From positions 1 to 9,300 of the forward strand of contig JAURMB010000094.1 of NCBI GenBank assembly GCA_030831045.1: a DNA stretch of 9,300 nt. The letters run 5' to 3'. Each line of letters starts with the position of its first letter. The first letter of the stretch is position 1. Position numbers and translations under genes: made by a program. Under the pieces are notes generated by a model, which was not told the DNA's origin, made no database searches, and worked only from the letters and a program-made list of their open reading frames with translations. This document shows positions 1 to 7,210 of the stretch, one piece after another. The stretch comes from Schleiferiaceae bacterium (GTDB lineage: Bacteria; Bacteroidota; Bacteroidia; Flavobacteriales; Schleiferiaceae).

Positions 1-4
1 ATCC

Positions 5-34
5 TTGCGCGTATTGCGTTTCCGACTATATTTG
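5..34 (+). promoter_or_regulatory. Bacteroidota-type promoter for the HU gene
   Basis: TTG at 5-7 and TATATTTG at 27-34 are separated by 19 bases. This matches the TTG-N17-23-TAnnTTTG form known for the primary sigma factor of Flavobacteriia. A start site a few bases beyond 34 would leave a leader of about 30 bases that is A/T-rich (tttaaaaacatcaagc) with no Shine-Dalgarno motif, as usual in this phylum. The motif match is seen directly; the activity is inferred. Confidence 0.7.
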
Positions 35-74
35 GGAAAACCAAACGTTTAATCACACTTTAAAAACATCAAGC

Positions 75-344
75 ATGAACAAGGCAGAACTCATCGATGC
101 CATCGCTGCAGACGCAGGTATCTCTAAAGCTCAAGCTAAATCAGCTTTGGATTCCGTTACCAACAACATCGGCGGTGCTTTGGCCAAAGGAGGCAAAGTA
201 TCACTCGTAGGTTTCGGTACCTTCAGCGTATCAGCTCGCGGTGCTCGTGAGGGCCGCAACCCGCAAACTGGCGCGACGATCAAAATCGCCGCCAAGAAGG
301 TTGCTAAGTTCAAGGCTGGCGCTGAGCTGGCTGGCAAACTCTAA
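75..344 (+). CDS. hup: HU family DNA-binding protein
   Basis: This is a small basic histone-like protein that binds and bends DNA non-specifically, as a dimer, in the nucleoid. At 89 residues it has the normal HU length. The N-terminal helical dimerisation half (about 1-40, starting MNKAELIDAIA) is followed by the GFGTF signature at 46-50. The beta-arm carries GRNPQTG at 60-66; its Pro63 is the residue that intercalates between base pairs in known HU structures. A lysine-rich C-terminus follows. The gene is monocistronic, with a promoter at 5-34 and a hairpin terminator 24 bases after the stop. Start choice is clear because the first Met begins the conserved domain. Its base composition is slightly less GC-rich than its neighbours, as is common for highly expressed genes. 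HU versus the related IHF cannot be fully separated, but nothing suggests a sequence-specific IHF subunit. Confidence 0.96.
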   Translation: MNKAELIDAIAADAGISKAQAKSALDSVTNNIGGALAKGGKVSLVGFGTFSVSARGAREGRNPQTGATIKIAAKKVAKFKAGAELAGKL

Positions 345-367
345 TGCCCCGAAATCACCTAAACGCG

Positions 368-393
368 AAAGCCGCCCTCGGGCGGCTTTTTTT
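368..393 (+). terminator. Rho-independent terminator of the HU gene
   Basis: The stem GCCGCC (371-376) pairs with GGCGGC (381-386) around a CTCG loop, and seven T follow at 387-393. AAA before the stem can extend the pairing. Read on the minus strand, the hairpin is followed by only TTT, so it may also weakly stop transcripts from the convergent oxidoreductase gene that ends at 413. Confidence 0.92.
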
Positions 394-412
394 ATGGACC
401 TAATCGCCGCGG

Positions 413-1423
413 CTACTTCGCCAGGGCATAAATAGACTCAATGATTTCGACCACCTTCAGGCCTTCGAGGGCATTGGTGGTAATTGGACGGGTGCCTTCA
501 AGCACGTCGCGCACGTTTTCGTACACATAAATGTGGTTGGCGGCCGAACCCTTGTAGGGGCCGTAGTCGTTTGGCGGATTGCTGGGAGCGAGCGTGGGCA
601 TCTCGTAGCCTTCGATGTGGCAGTGGACCACTTCGTTCATGTACTGCCCGGCCACCTTGATGCTGCCCTTGGAGCCGATTACCGTCATCGAGCTCTCGAG
701 GTTGGCGTCCCACACGCTGGTGCTGTAGTTCAGCGAACCGAGGGCCGCGCCGTGCTGGGGCAGCGCAAAATGTACCAATCCGCTGTCTTCAAACGCAATA
801 CTGTGGCTGTGGTTGTAGTTGCGGAGCAAGGCGCTCAGCGGCTTTACGTCGCCAAAAACCCAGTACAAGATGTCGATAAAGTGGCTGAACTGCGTGAACA
901 GCGTCCCGCCGTCGAGGTCCTTCGTGCCGTGCCATCCACCCGCGTGGTAGTAGCGGTCGTCGCGGTTCCAAAAGCAGTCAATATGAACCTGGTAAATGTC
1001 GCCTAAGTGCCCCTCATCAACTACGGCTTTGAGCCATTCTGAAGGAGGAGAGTAGCGGTTTTGCATCACCCCAAACACGTAGCGACCGTGCTGAAGCGCC
1101 GCGTGAAGCACGCGTTCTGCGTCGGCCTTGCGAAGGGCCATCGGCTTTTCAATGATTACGTGCGCCCGAGCATTTAGGGCCGTTAGGGCATGATCCGCGT
1201 GCAGTCCGTTGGGGCTGGCGATGGCCACCACATCTACGGCGTGCTTCGCCAACAGCTCTTCAAGGTTTCGGTAGTGCGGAACCTCAGATGTTAAGCCCAG
1301 TTCCTCGGCGGATTTTACGTCGCAGGTCGCCACGAGCTGGGCTCCGCGGACGTTGCGGATCATTTCAATGTGGCGTTGGCCGATGCGGCCGCAGCCGACC
1401 ACGGCAAAAGTCGATGAACTCAT
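413..1423 (-). CDS. Gfo/Idh/MocA oxidoreductase, WlbA/WbpB-like sugar-nucleotide 3-dehydrogenase type
   Basis: NAD(P)-dependent sugar dehydrogenase of 336 residues. The Rossmann nucleotide-binding motif GCGRIG lies at 10-15. The family signature EKP at 92-94 supplies Lys93, which is catalytic in this family. The substrate domain contains QNRYSPP (121-127), CFWNRDDRYY (150-159) and GGTLFTQFSHFID (172-184); His181 is in the usual active-site position. The middle segment resembles WlbA/WbpB enzymes, which oxidise C3 of UDP-GlcNAc-uronate for surface polysaccharides. That assignment is from memory of the family, so the substrate is uncertain, and no glycosyltransferase or other polysaccharide gene lies nearby. 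The start at 1423 is preferred because its ATGA overlaps the pdxH stop by four bases, which is typical of translational coupling, and because it places the Rossmann strand at the N-terminus. An in-frame ATG at 1447 would add eight residues. Confidence 0.87.
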   Translation of the reverse strand: MSSSTFAVVGCGRIGQRHIEMIRNVRGAQLVATCDVKSAEELGLTSEVPHYRNLEELLAKHAVDVVAIASPNGLHADHALTALNARAHVIIEKPMALRKADAERVLHAALQHGRYVFGVMQNRYSPPSEWLKAVVDEGHLGDIYQVHIDCFWNRDDRYYHAGGWHGTKDLDGGTLFTQFSHFIDILYWVFGDVKPLSALLRNYNHSHSIAFEDSGLVHFALPQHGAALGSLNYSTSVWDANLESSMTVIGSKGSIKVAGQYMNEVVHCHIEGYEMPTLAPSNPPNDYGPYKGSAANHIYVYENVRDVLEGTRPITTNALEGLKVVEIIESIYALAK

Positions 1424-2055
1424 GGTTGAAGTCGTTGCGCCGTCCATGTTTCGTCAGCGCTTAAGTTAAATTGAATGCGGTCGTGCAAGCGGCTTGCCCT
1501 ACCCTGCCAAAATTCGATGCGGTCCACCGCCAGGGCAAATCCGCCCCAATGGTCGGGCCGGGAAACGCCGTTAGGGTTGGCCTGCTGAACCTTAGCCCAT
1601 TGAACCTCCATGTCGGTCCGAGAAGTAATGGGCTGGGACTGGCTTGAAGCTACCGCGCCCCACTGACTTCCCAGCGGGCGGCTGGCGAAGTAGGCATCGC
1701 TTTCGTGCGCCGGAATTCGGCGAACAAGCCCGCTAATACGAACCTGGCGCTCCAAGCTCGGCCAAAAAAATAGGGCGTGCGCTGAGGGGTTCTTGGCCAA
1801 ATCACGCCCTTTTTTGGATGCGTAGTTCGTGAAAAACACGAGGTCGCGGCCCCGAAGTTCCTTAAGTAGGACGATGCGCGCGTCGGGTTGCCCTTCCGCC
1901 GAAACCGTGCTAAGGGCAAAAGCAGTAGCGTCCTCTGCACCGGAGGCGAGGTATTCCTCGAGCCAAGCCGCAAATTGCGTCATCGGGTCGGCGTTCAGCC
2001 AACGGTCGTCGAGGCTCCCCTTGACATATTCTTTGCGGTCGTCGTGCAGCGCCAT
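1420..2055 (-). CDS. pdxH: Pyridoxamine/pyridoxine 5'-phosphate oxidase
   Basis: FMN-dependent cytosolic enzyme that oxidises pyridoxamine- or pyridoxine-5'-phosphate to pyridoxal phosphate (PLP), the last step of the DXP-dependent pathway and of salvage. At 211 residues it is close to the usual length (about 215). All hallmark blocks are present: RKEY near the N-terminus (7-10), RIVLLK (60-65), FFTNYASKKG (74-83, FMN-phosphate contacts), ERQVRI (102-107), SRPLGSQ (125-131), WGG (170-172), EFWQGRASRLHDR (181-193) and a final RLQP. It looks fully functional. The gene starts 21 bp from divergent yqgE and is the upstream member of a two-gene unit with the oxidoreductase that begins inside its stop codon. 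PLP feeds enzymes such as the class IV protein encoded at 2607-3401. Confidence 0.96.
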   Translation of the reverse strand: MALHDDRKEYVKGSLDDRWLNADPMTQFAAWLEEYLASGAEDATAFALSTVSAEGQPDARIVLLKELRGRDLVFFTNYASKKGRDLAKNPSAHALFFWPSLERQVRISGLVRRIPAHESDAYFASRPLGSQWGAVASSQSQPITSRTDMEVQWAKVQQANPNGVSRPDHWGGFALAVDRIEFWQGRASRLHDRIQFNLSADETWTAQRLQP

Positions 2056-2076
2056 ATTTGCGCTAAATTAGTTCGC

Positions 2077-2619
2077 ATGCAGGGCAAACCGGGCGATTTT
2101 TTACTCGCGCATCCGTTATTGGACGACGAAAACTTTGAGCGCAGTGTGGTGCTGTTGACCCAATGGGACGAGGAAGGTGCCGCCGGCCTGATTATCAATC
2201 GATTAAGCGATTACACCCTCGATCAAGCGCTTAAAGGCGCCTGGCCCGCTTGGCAACTTTACTTTGGCGGACCGGTACGCACCGACTCGCTCTATTTTCT
2301 GCATCAGCGCCCCGATCTTATTTCGGGCGGAGCCCTTCTTAGTGCCGGCCTATATTTTGGCGGCGACTTTGACGCGATGCATTATGCGGTGCGCAACGAG
2401 CTGCTCGCGGAGGACGAAATTCTCTTTACGGCAGGCTACGCCGGCTGGACCCAGGGCCAGTTAGAAGGCGAGCTCGAAGAAGGAAGTTGGGTTCTTCAGT
2501 CCGCGGAACACCCAGCGAATTGGTGGAAGCATGACCAACTCTACCAAAACTTAGCGAAAAACTGGCCCGATGACCTAAAGCTCTGGGTGAATAAACCTGA
2601 GGTTCCTTACTGGAATTGA
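2077..2619 (+). CDS. yqgE: YqgE/AlgH family protein (UPF0301)
   Basis: Cytosolic protein of 180 residues belonging to the YqgE/AlgH (UPF0301) family, whose biochemical role is not established; AlgH was named for an effect on alginate production in Pseudomonas. Family blocks seen: GDFLLAHPLLDDENFERSVV (6-25), GAAGLIINR (34-42), YFGGPVRTDSLYFLH (62-76), SGG (83-85) and FTAGYAGWTQGQLEGEL (117-133). No signal peptide or membrane segment is visible. The start at ATG 2077 fits the family N-terminus (short lead, then GDFLLAHP); the open frame running upstream to 1888 is antisense to pdxH and is ignored. The last 13 bases overlap the 3' end of the convergent class IV gene, so neither has room for its own terminator. 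Confidence 0.93.
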   Translation: MQGKPGDFLLAHPLLDDENFERSVVLLTQWDEEGAAGLIINRLSDYTLDQALKGAWPAWQLYFGGPVRTDSLYFLHQRPDLISGGALLSAGLYFGGDFDAMHYAVRNELLAEDEILFTAGYAGWTQGQLEGELEEGSWVLQSAEHPANWWKHDQLYQNLAKNWPDDLKLWVNKPEVPYWN

Positions 2620-3401
2620 GCTACTTCTGATCGCGACTGAACTAAGGCTTGCATTTGCTCCGCCACCGACGATGCATAGGTCGTCTTGCGAAATTGGCGC
2701 ACCGCTGCAACCCCGTGAATGCTGTTGGTGAGCCATACCTCTTGGGCTTGCTGTAGGGCAAACGGGCTAAACAATTCCTCGCGCACGCGCAACCCGAGTT
2801 GCGGAGCCAAGCCGAGCACCACTTCGCGCATCACGCCGCGCAACGCACCGGAATCCAAGGGTGGAGTCCAGAGTTCCGCACCATTTAAAAATAGCACGTT
2901 GGATTTTGAAGCCTCAAGGACCTGATTGTCGGTATTGAGGATCAGTACCTCGTCGACGCGCTGTTCGCCCGCAAATCCTGCGGCGAGCACATAGAGCAGG
3001 GCATTCGACGACTTGACGTTGCCCAGCAATCCTGACGCCTTGCGGTGCTCCTGAAACAGTCCGAGCTCAGGACGCCCTACAGGCTGAGGGTACCCCACGT
3101 GATCTAACGGCTGAGCCTCAACTTCCCACGCAATAGATCCGTCGAGGGGCGGCGCATAGCCTAAGGTTCCGCAGCGACTTACCTGCAAGCGAAGTCGGTA
3201 GTCGCGCTGGACATCGAGGCGATCGAGCCCCAAATCGGCCAACCAACCTTGTGGACTCCAATGTTCCGGAATCGGCATGCGAAGAATCCGCATGCCAGCC
3301 AGGAGCCTAAAGTAATGTTCCTCAGGATGAAGCACGCGACCGCCTGAAACCCGCATGGTTTCAAACAGCCCGTCTCCGTAGGCTTGCGCCCGATCCATCA
3401 T
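2607..3401 (-). CDS. Class IV PLP-dependent enzyme (aminodeoxychorismate lyase / branched-chain or D-amino acid aminotransferase family)
   Basis: Fold-type IV PLP enzyme of 264 residues. YGDGLFETMRV at 8-18 is the typical N-terminal signature. Lys130 in NVKSSN is the expected Schiff-base lysine. VDEVLILN (149-156), the glutamate of VLEASKSN (161-168, Glu163) and LWTPPLDSGALRGVMRE (177-193) form the cofactor pocket. Length and motifs fit PabC (4-amino-4-deoxychorismate lyase, p-aminobenzoate for folate) at least as well as an aminotransferase, but the family cannot be split reliably by eye, so no symbol is given. The start at 3401 is chosen because TAATG fuses the sucD stop with this ATG (one-base overlap); a second ATG follows at 3398. 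The frame is open upstream to 3623, but that part lies within sucD and does not resemble the family. The 3' end overlaps yqgE by 13 bases on the opposite strand. Confidence 0.9.
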   Translation of the reverse strand: MMDRAQAYGDGLFETMRVSGGRVLHPEEHYFRLLAGMRILRMPIPEHWSPQGWLADLGLDRLDVQRDYRLRLQVSRCGTLGYAPPLDGSIAWEVEAQPLDHVGYPQPVGRPELGLFQEHRKASGLLGNVKSSNALLYVLAAGFAGEQRVDEVLILNTDNQVLEASKSNVLFLNGAELWTPPLDSGALRGVMREVVLGLAPQLGLRVREELFSPFALQQAQEVWLTNSIHGVAAVRQFRKTTYASSVAEQMQALVQSRSEVAQFQ

Positions 3402-4282
3402 TAGGCGGTAACGCCGAAGAGCTCTGCCATGCGCTTGCCGATGTGGGCCGGTGAATCGACCACCTCCACGCCGCATTCGCGCAAAATGGCTTTTTTGGCC
3501 TGCGCCGTGTCGTCCGCACCGCCGACAATGGCTCCCGCGTGGCCCATCGTGCGGCCCTTGGGAGCGGTTTCGCCCGCGATGAATCCTACAACCGGCTTGC
3601 GGTTGCCATTTGCTTTGATCCAACGAGCGGCTTCTGCCTCGAGCTGGCCGCCGATTTCGCCGATCATGACGATGCCCTCTGTCTCGGGGTCGTTCATCAG
3701 CAGCTCCACGGCTTCGCGCGTAGTCGTACCGATGATCGGGTCGCCGCCGATACCGATGGCAGTGGTGACGCCCAATCCCGCTTTAACCAGTTGATCTGCG
3801 GCTTCGTAGGTTAGGGTTCCGGACTTAGAAACAATACCAATCTTGCCCTTTTTGAAGACAAACCCGGGCATGATACCCACTTTGGCCTCGTCTGCGGTGA
3901 TCACACCGGGGCAGTTGGGGCCAATTAAGCGAACTCCGCGCTTGGTCACGTAGGCCTTTGCCTTCATCATGTCGGCCACGGGAATTCCTTCGGTGATGCA
4001 CACAATGACCTTAATGCCGGCGTCTGCGGCTTCCATGATTCCGTCGGCGGCAAACGCGGGCGGAACAAAAATGATGGAAACGTCAGCTCCCGTGGCGCGC
4101 ACCGCATCGCTTACGGTGTTAAAAACGGGGCGATCTAAGTGCATCTGGCCACCTTTTCCGGGCGTAATCCCCCCGACCACATTGGTTCCGTAGGCGATCA
4201 TTTGCTCGGCGTGGAAGCTGCCTTCCTTGCCCGTAAAACCTTGGACGATAATTTTGGATTGCTTGTGGACCAGGACGCTCAT
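3401..4282 (-). CDS. sucD: Succinyl-CoA ligase (ADP/GDP-forming), alpha subunit
   Basis: Alpha subunit of the TCA-cycle enzyme interconverting succinyl-CoA and succinate with substrate-level phosphorylation; it works with a SucC beta subunit. The 293-residue length is normal. The N-terminal CoA-binding domain shows [12 protein letters not shown] (13-24) and GGITPGKGG (37-45). IGPNCPGVI (120-128), [10 protein letters not shown] (152-161) and [12 protein letters not shown] (177-188) are ligase signatures. GHAGAIVGG (247-255) carries His248, the residue phosphorylated during catalysis. No sucC lies in the window; from memory, split sucC and sucD loci are common in Bacteroidota. The gene is followed without a gap by the class IV gene (TAATG), so the two are probably cotranscribed. 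A -7 box in the 57-bp gap after the peptidase gene suggests its own promoter. Confidence 0.97.
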   Translation of the reverse strand: MSVLVHKQSKIIVQGFTGKEGSFHAEQMIAYGTNVVGGITPGKGGQMHLDRPVFNTVSDAVRATGADVSIIFVPPAFAADGIMEAADAGIKVIVCITEGIPVADMMKAKAYVTKRGVRLIGPNCPGVITADEAKVGIMPGFVFKKGKIGIVSKSGTLTYEAADQLVKAGLGVTTAIGIGGDPIIGTTTREAVELLMNDPETEGIVMIGEIGGQLEAEAARWIKANGNRKPVVGFIAGETAPKGRTMGHAGAIVGGADDTAQAKKAILRECGVEVVDSPAHIGKRMAELFGVTA

Positions 4283-4315
4283 GACGGTTTCAAGGATTAG
4301 CGGTTAATTGCGCGG

Positions 4316-4323
4316 CAAAAGTA
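4316..4323 (-). promoter_or_regulatory. Candidate -7 element for sucD
   Basis: Read on the minus strand, TACTTTTG matches TAnnTTTG exactly, 33 bases before the sucD ATG, in the gap after the S46 peptidase stop. The 12-base string TACTTTTGCCGC at this site is identical to that in the tRNA promoter at 9082-9093. I find no TTG at the right distance upstream, so the -33 half is weak or missing. Confidence 0.5.
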
Positions 4324-4339
4324 CGACGGGCTGGGCGGA

Positions 4340-6391
4340 TTAGCGGACGATATTCATCTCGTCGATCAGGTGCTGAGCACCCGCAAATTCATCGACGACC
4401 CAGAGCACGTAGCGCACGTCAACCATGATGTTGCGGCAGCGCTGCGGCGTGAAGTAGAAATCGCTCATGGTTCCCTCCCACACACGGTCAAAATTGAGTC
4501 CGATCAACTCGCCTTTGGCGTTAAACGCAGGACTTCCTGAATTACCGCCCGACGTATGGTTCGCGGCCAAAAAGCAAACCGGAAGTTCGCCGTTAGCCAT
4601 GGCGTAGTCGCCGTACTGCCGCGCTTCCAGCTTGGCGCGGTAGGCCTGCGGAAGATCAAATTCGTAATCCCCAGGACGGTACTTCGCCAGCACACCGTCG
4701 GCGGTGGTGTGGGTCGTGTAGCGCATTCCGTCGGCCGGAGAAAATCCGCCCGCTCGCCCGTAAGCCACCCGGAGCGTTGAATTTGCGTCAGCGGCAATAG
4801 GTGCCTTCTTCGCCGCGGCGTACTCGAGCTGCACGGCCATCCAATCCTTCATGCCCGACTGATACGTCGACTCCGCGGGCGTAAGACCGGCCATCACCGC
4901 GCCCAACTCGTCGCGAAGCCGTCCGTTCAGCCCGAGCGCAAAATGTGCCTTAGCTTGAGCGTCAAACGCCTCCCACGAGGCACCTTCAGCAGGCAAGACG
5001 GGCACCGACGCCACGACCCCGACCTGCGTAAACGCGAACAAATCGAGTTCAGAATGCGCCACCTTGGGGTTGGCATTCCATGCCGCAATCAGGCGCAGGG
5101 CGGCCCGGCGGTCCAGTTCGGGGTTCCAATCCTTGTAGAGTTCGCGCAATGCCGCCCGGTATTTGTCGAGGTTTTCACCCATGGCCAGGGCCTTGAGGTA
5201 GGCCGATGTTAGGCGGCTCCAGGTCACGAGTTCCCAACGCGGCAATAGTTCCTGGTAGTACAGGGCTGTCCATCGGTCGCGCTCAAGGCGCTTGTTTTCT
5301 TCGGCAAAACGCGCGGACAGGGCTCGACCTTGGGCCGAAAAATTCGCAACGCGCGCCTCGCGAGCGGCCAGCGTATCAAGGCCTGAAACCTCGCCCATTC
5401 CTTCGATTTGGCCAATCCACTTCTTCCAGCCGTTGGCGACGCTCGCGTACTTTGAGGCGTACTGAATCTTCACAGCGGGGTCCACGCGCATGGCGGAATC
5501 CCAGGTTCGCAGCACCTCGTAGCGCATTGCTACCCGCGTCGGTAGCATCACGTCGAGCTGCTGCTTGACTTCGGCTACGGGCATGTAGCTGTCGGTGCGG
5601 CCCGGGAAGCCGTAAATCAAGGTGAAGTCCCCCTCCTCGACTCCGCGAAGGCTGATGGCCAACGGCTTAGCCACGTTCATTGGAACATTACTCGAACGGT
5701 ATTCAGCCGGACTTCCGTCGGGCGCCGTGTACACGCGAAACAGCGAAAAATCGCCCGTATGGCGCGGCCACACCCAGTTATCGGTGTCCGATCCGTACTT
5801 GCCCACCGAGCTGGGCGGCGCGCCCACCAAGCGCACATCAGGATAGCGGCGTGCGCTGGTGAGCACGTAGCGGTTGCCGGCAAAAATTGCCTTGACGCTG
5901 TGGATCCACGAGGCATCGGGCTTTGGCTGAGCAGCAGCCACAGCCTTCATGGCCTCAGCAGGTTCCTTGCCCTGGGCCACGAGCGAATTCACGCGAAGGG
6001 TGACGTCTTCGGTGCGCAGCACAAAGTCTACGTACAATCCAGGGTTGGGCTTCTCGTCGGCATACGTGGCGGCCCAGAACCCATGCTCCAGCAGGTTGTC
6101 TTCGAGGCTGGAGTGCGACTGAATCGCGTCGTACCCGCAGTGGTGGTTGGTCAGCACGAGGCCTTTGCTTGAAATCACTTCACCCGTGCAAAATCCGCCA
6201 AAGTGCACCACCGACTCGTTGAGTCCGCCGCCCGTCGCCGAATACACCGTGGCGGGCTTCATCACCATGCCTTTAGCCTTCATGTCTGCTGTTCGGCTGG
6301 CGACTTCGTGCGGAAACCACATTCCTTGCGCCTGCATCGAGGCTGAACCGAGGGCGGTCGTTGTTAGGACCGCCAAGAACATCTTCTTCAT
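4340..6391 (-). CDS. dpp11: S46 family dipeptidyl-peptidase, DPP11-like (Asp/Glu-specific)
   Basis: Exported serine peptidase of 683 residues that removes dipeptides from peptide N-termini, probably in the periplasm. A signal peptide is visible: MKKM, a hydrophobic stretch, then a likely cut near SMQA|QG (about residue 21). The mature start GMWFPHE is typical of S46. The chymotrypsin-like triad is His84 (TNHHC), Asp214 (RHTGDFSLFR) and Ser618 (GGNSGSP). Cys68 and Cys85 probably form the conserved disulfide. The residue 18 positions after the catalytic Ser is Arg636 (NFDRVWEG). In Porphyromonas this site is Arg in DPP11, which prefers Asp/Glu at P1, and Gly in DPP7. At 683 residues it is slightly shorter than characterised DPP11 (about 720). 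It has no type IX C-terminal sorting domain. It lies between the fabG terminator and sucD, so it is probably transcribed alone or read into sucD. Confidence 0.95.
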   Translation of the reverse strand: MKKMFLAVLTTTALGSASMQAQGMWFPHEVASRTADMKAKGMVMKPATVYSATGGGLNESVVHFGGFCTGEVISSKGLVLTNHHCGYDAIQSHSSLEDNLLEHGFWAATYADEKPNPGLYVDFVLRTEDVTLRVNSLVAQGKEPAEAMKAVAAAQPKPDASWIHSVKAIFAGNRYVLTSARRYPDVRLVGAPPSSVGKYGSDTDNWVWPRHTGDFSLFRVYTAPDGSPAEYRSSNVPMNVAKPLAISLRGVEEGDFTLIYGFPGRTDSYMPVAEVKQQLDVMLPTRVAMRYEVLRTWDSAMRVDPAVKIQYASKYASVANGWKKWIGQIEGMGEVSGLDTLAAREARVANFSAQGRALSARFAEENKRLERDRWTALYYQELLPRWELVTWSRLTSAYLKALAMGENLDKYRAALRELYKDWNPELDRRAALRLIAAWNANPKVAHSELDLFAFTQVGVVASVPVLPAEGASWEAFDAQAKAHFALGLNGRLRDELGAVMAGLTPAESTYQSGMKDWMAVQLEYAAAKKAPIAADANSTLRVAYGRAGGFSPADGMRYTTHTTADGVLAKYRPGDYEFDLPQAYRAKLEARQYGDYAMANGELPVCFLAANHTSGGNSGSPAFNAKGELIGLNFDRVWEGTMSDFYFTPQRCRNIMVDVRYVLWVVDEFAGAQHLIDEMNIVR

Positions 6392-6418
6392 CCCCCTAAG
6401 ATACGGATGCCTAAAACG

Positions 6419-6443
6419 AAAAAACCCGCCAAACGGGCGGGTT
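6419..6443 (-). terminator. Rho-independent terminator of the fabG unit
   Basis: On the minus strand, AACCCGCC (6443-6436) pairs with GGCGGGTT (6430-6423) around CGTTT, with further T down to 6419. It lies 24 bases after the fabG stop and 28 bases before the S46 peptidase start, separating the two transcription units. Confidence 0.9.
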
Positions 6444-6466
6444 CCGAGTCAAAAATTCAACGCCGA

Positions 6467-7210
6467 TCACGTAAGCAAGCCGCCGTCGACTTGAAGCACC
6501 TGGCCGCTGATGTAGGCCGACAGGTCGCTCGCCAAAAAGACGCAGGCATTGGCCACGTCTTCGGGCTGACCGCCGCGCTTCAACGGAATCGCGTCGCGCC
6601 ACGACTGAACTACCTTCTCGTCGAGCACTCCGGTCATTTCGGTCTCAATAAATCCTGGAGCAATGGCATTGCAGCGAACGCCGCGCGATCCCAGTTCGAG
6701 CGCCACCGACTTGGTGAACCCAATGATTCCCGCCTTTGATGCCGCGTAGTTAGACTGGCCCGCGTTGCCCTTGATTCCGACGATGCTCGAAATGTTGATG
6801 ATGCTGCCCGAACGCTGCTTGAGAAAGTAGCGCTGCACATGCTTCGTCGTGTTAAACACCGATTTGAGGTTGGTCGAAATCACTTGGTCAAAATCCTCTT
6901 CGCTCATGCGGAGCAGCAAGGTGTCTCGGGTGATTCCGGCGTTGTTGACGACCACGTCGATTTGGCCAAAGCGGGCCACCACGTCTTCGATTAGTTTTTC
7001 GGCCTGCTCGCCGCTTGAGGCGTCGCTGCGAAAGCCGGCTGCTTCGCCGTACTGGCTGAGTTCCGCTTCAAGCGCTTGACCACGCTCTACGCTGCTGAGG
7101 TAGGTGAACGCCACCTTGGCGCCTTCTTGGGCAAAGCGTTCGGCGATGGCCTTACCGATTCCTTTAGATGCGCCGGTGATTAAGGCGACTTTTCCGTCAA
7201 GTAGTCCCAT
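6467..7210 (-). CDS. fabG: 3-oxoacyl-[acyl-carrier-protein] reductase
   Basis: NADPH-dependent reductase of type II fatty-acid synthesis, turning 3-oxoacyl-ACP into (R)-3-hydroxyacyl-ACP in the cytosol. The 247-residue length is typical of FabG. The dinucleotide motif TGASKGIG is at 12-19 and NNAG at 89-92. The short-chain dehydrogenase tetrad is complete: Asn114 (STNLKS), Ser142 (NISS), Tyr155 and Lys159 (YAASK). IAPGFIETEMT (183-193) and the C-terminal VDGG (241-244) are close to canonical FabG, which favours it over other short-chain dehydrogenases. The ATG overlaps the end of the PAP2 gene by 14 bases, and a terminator follows, so fabG is the last gene of a three-gene unit. Confidence 0.94.
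   Translation of the reverse strand: MGLLDGKVALITGASKGIGKAIAERFAQEGAKVAFTYLSSVERGQALEAELSQYGEAAGFRSDASSGEQAEKLIEDVVARFGQIDVVVNNAGITRDTLLLRMSEEDFDQVISTNLKSVFNTTKHVQRYFLKQRSGSIINISSIVGIKGNAGQSNYAASKAGIIGFTKSVALELGSRGVRCNAIAPGFIETEMTGVLDEKVVQSWRDAIPLKRGGQPEDVANACVFLASDLSAYISGQVLQVDGGLLT

Noticed and set aside
533..1006. 157-residue open frame on the plus strand inside the oxidoreductase gene
   Set aside because: It is the antisense of conserved coding sequence in a GC-rich gene, has Val/Ala-rich low-information sequence and no promoter.
1888..2076. Possible 63-residue extension of YqgE
   Set aside because: It is antisense to the conserved pdxH N-terminus and resembles no YqgE sequence; ATG 2077 starts the family domain.
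3402..3623. Possible N-terminal extension of the class IV enzyme by 74 residues
   Set aside because: The frame is open but lies wholly inside sucD in another frame, its sequence is Arg/Gly/His-rich shadow translation, and the TAATG start at 3401 gives the normal family length.
5759..6172. 137-residue and other open frames opposite the S46 peptidase
   Set aside because: They are shadows of a fully conserved peptidase reading frame, with no recognisable domain.
6396..6403. TATCTTAG on the minus strand as a -7 box for the S46 peptidase
   Set aside because: It differs from TAnnTTTG, has no TTG at a fitting distance and would put the start at the ATG itself; too weak to annotate.
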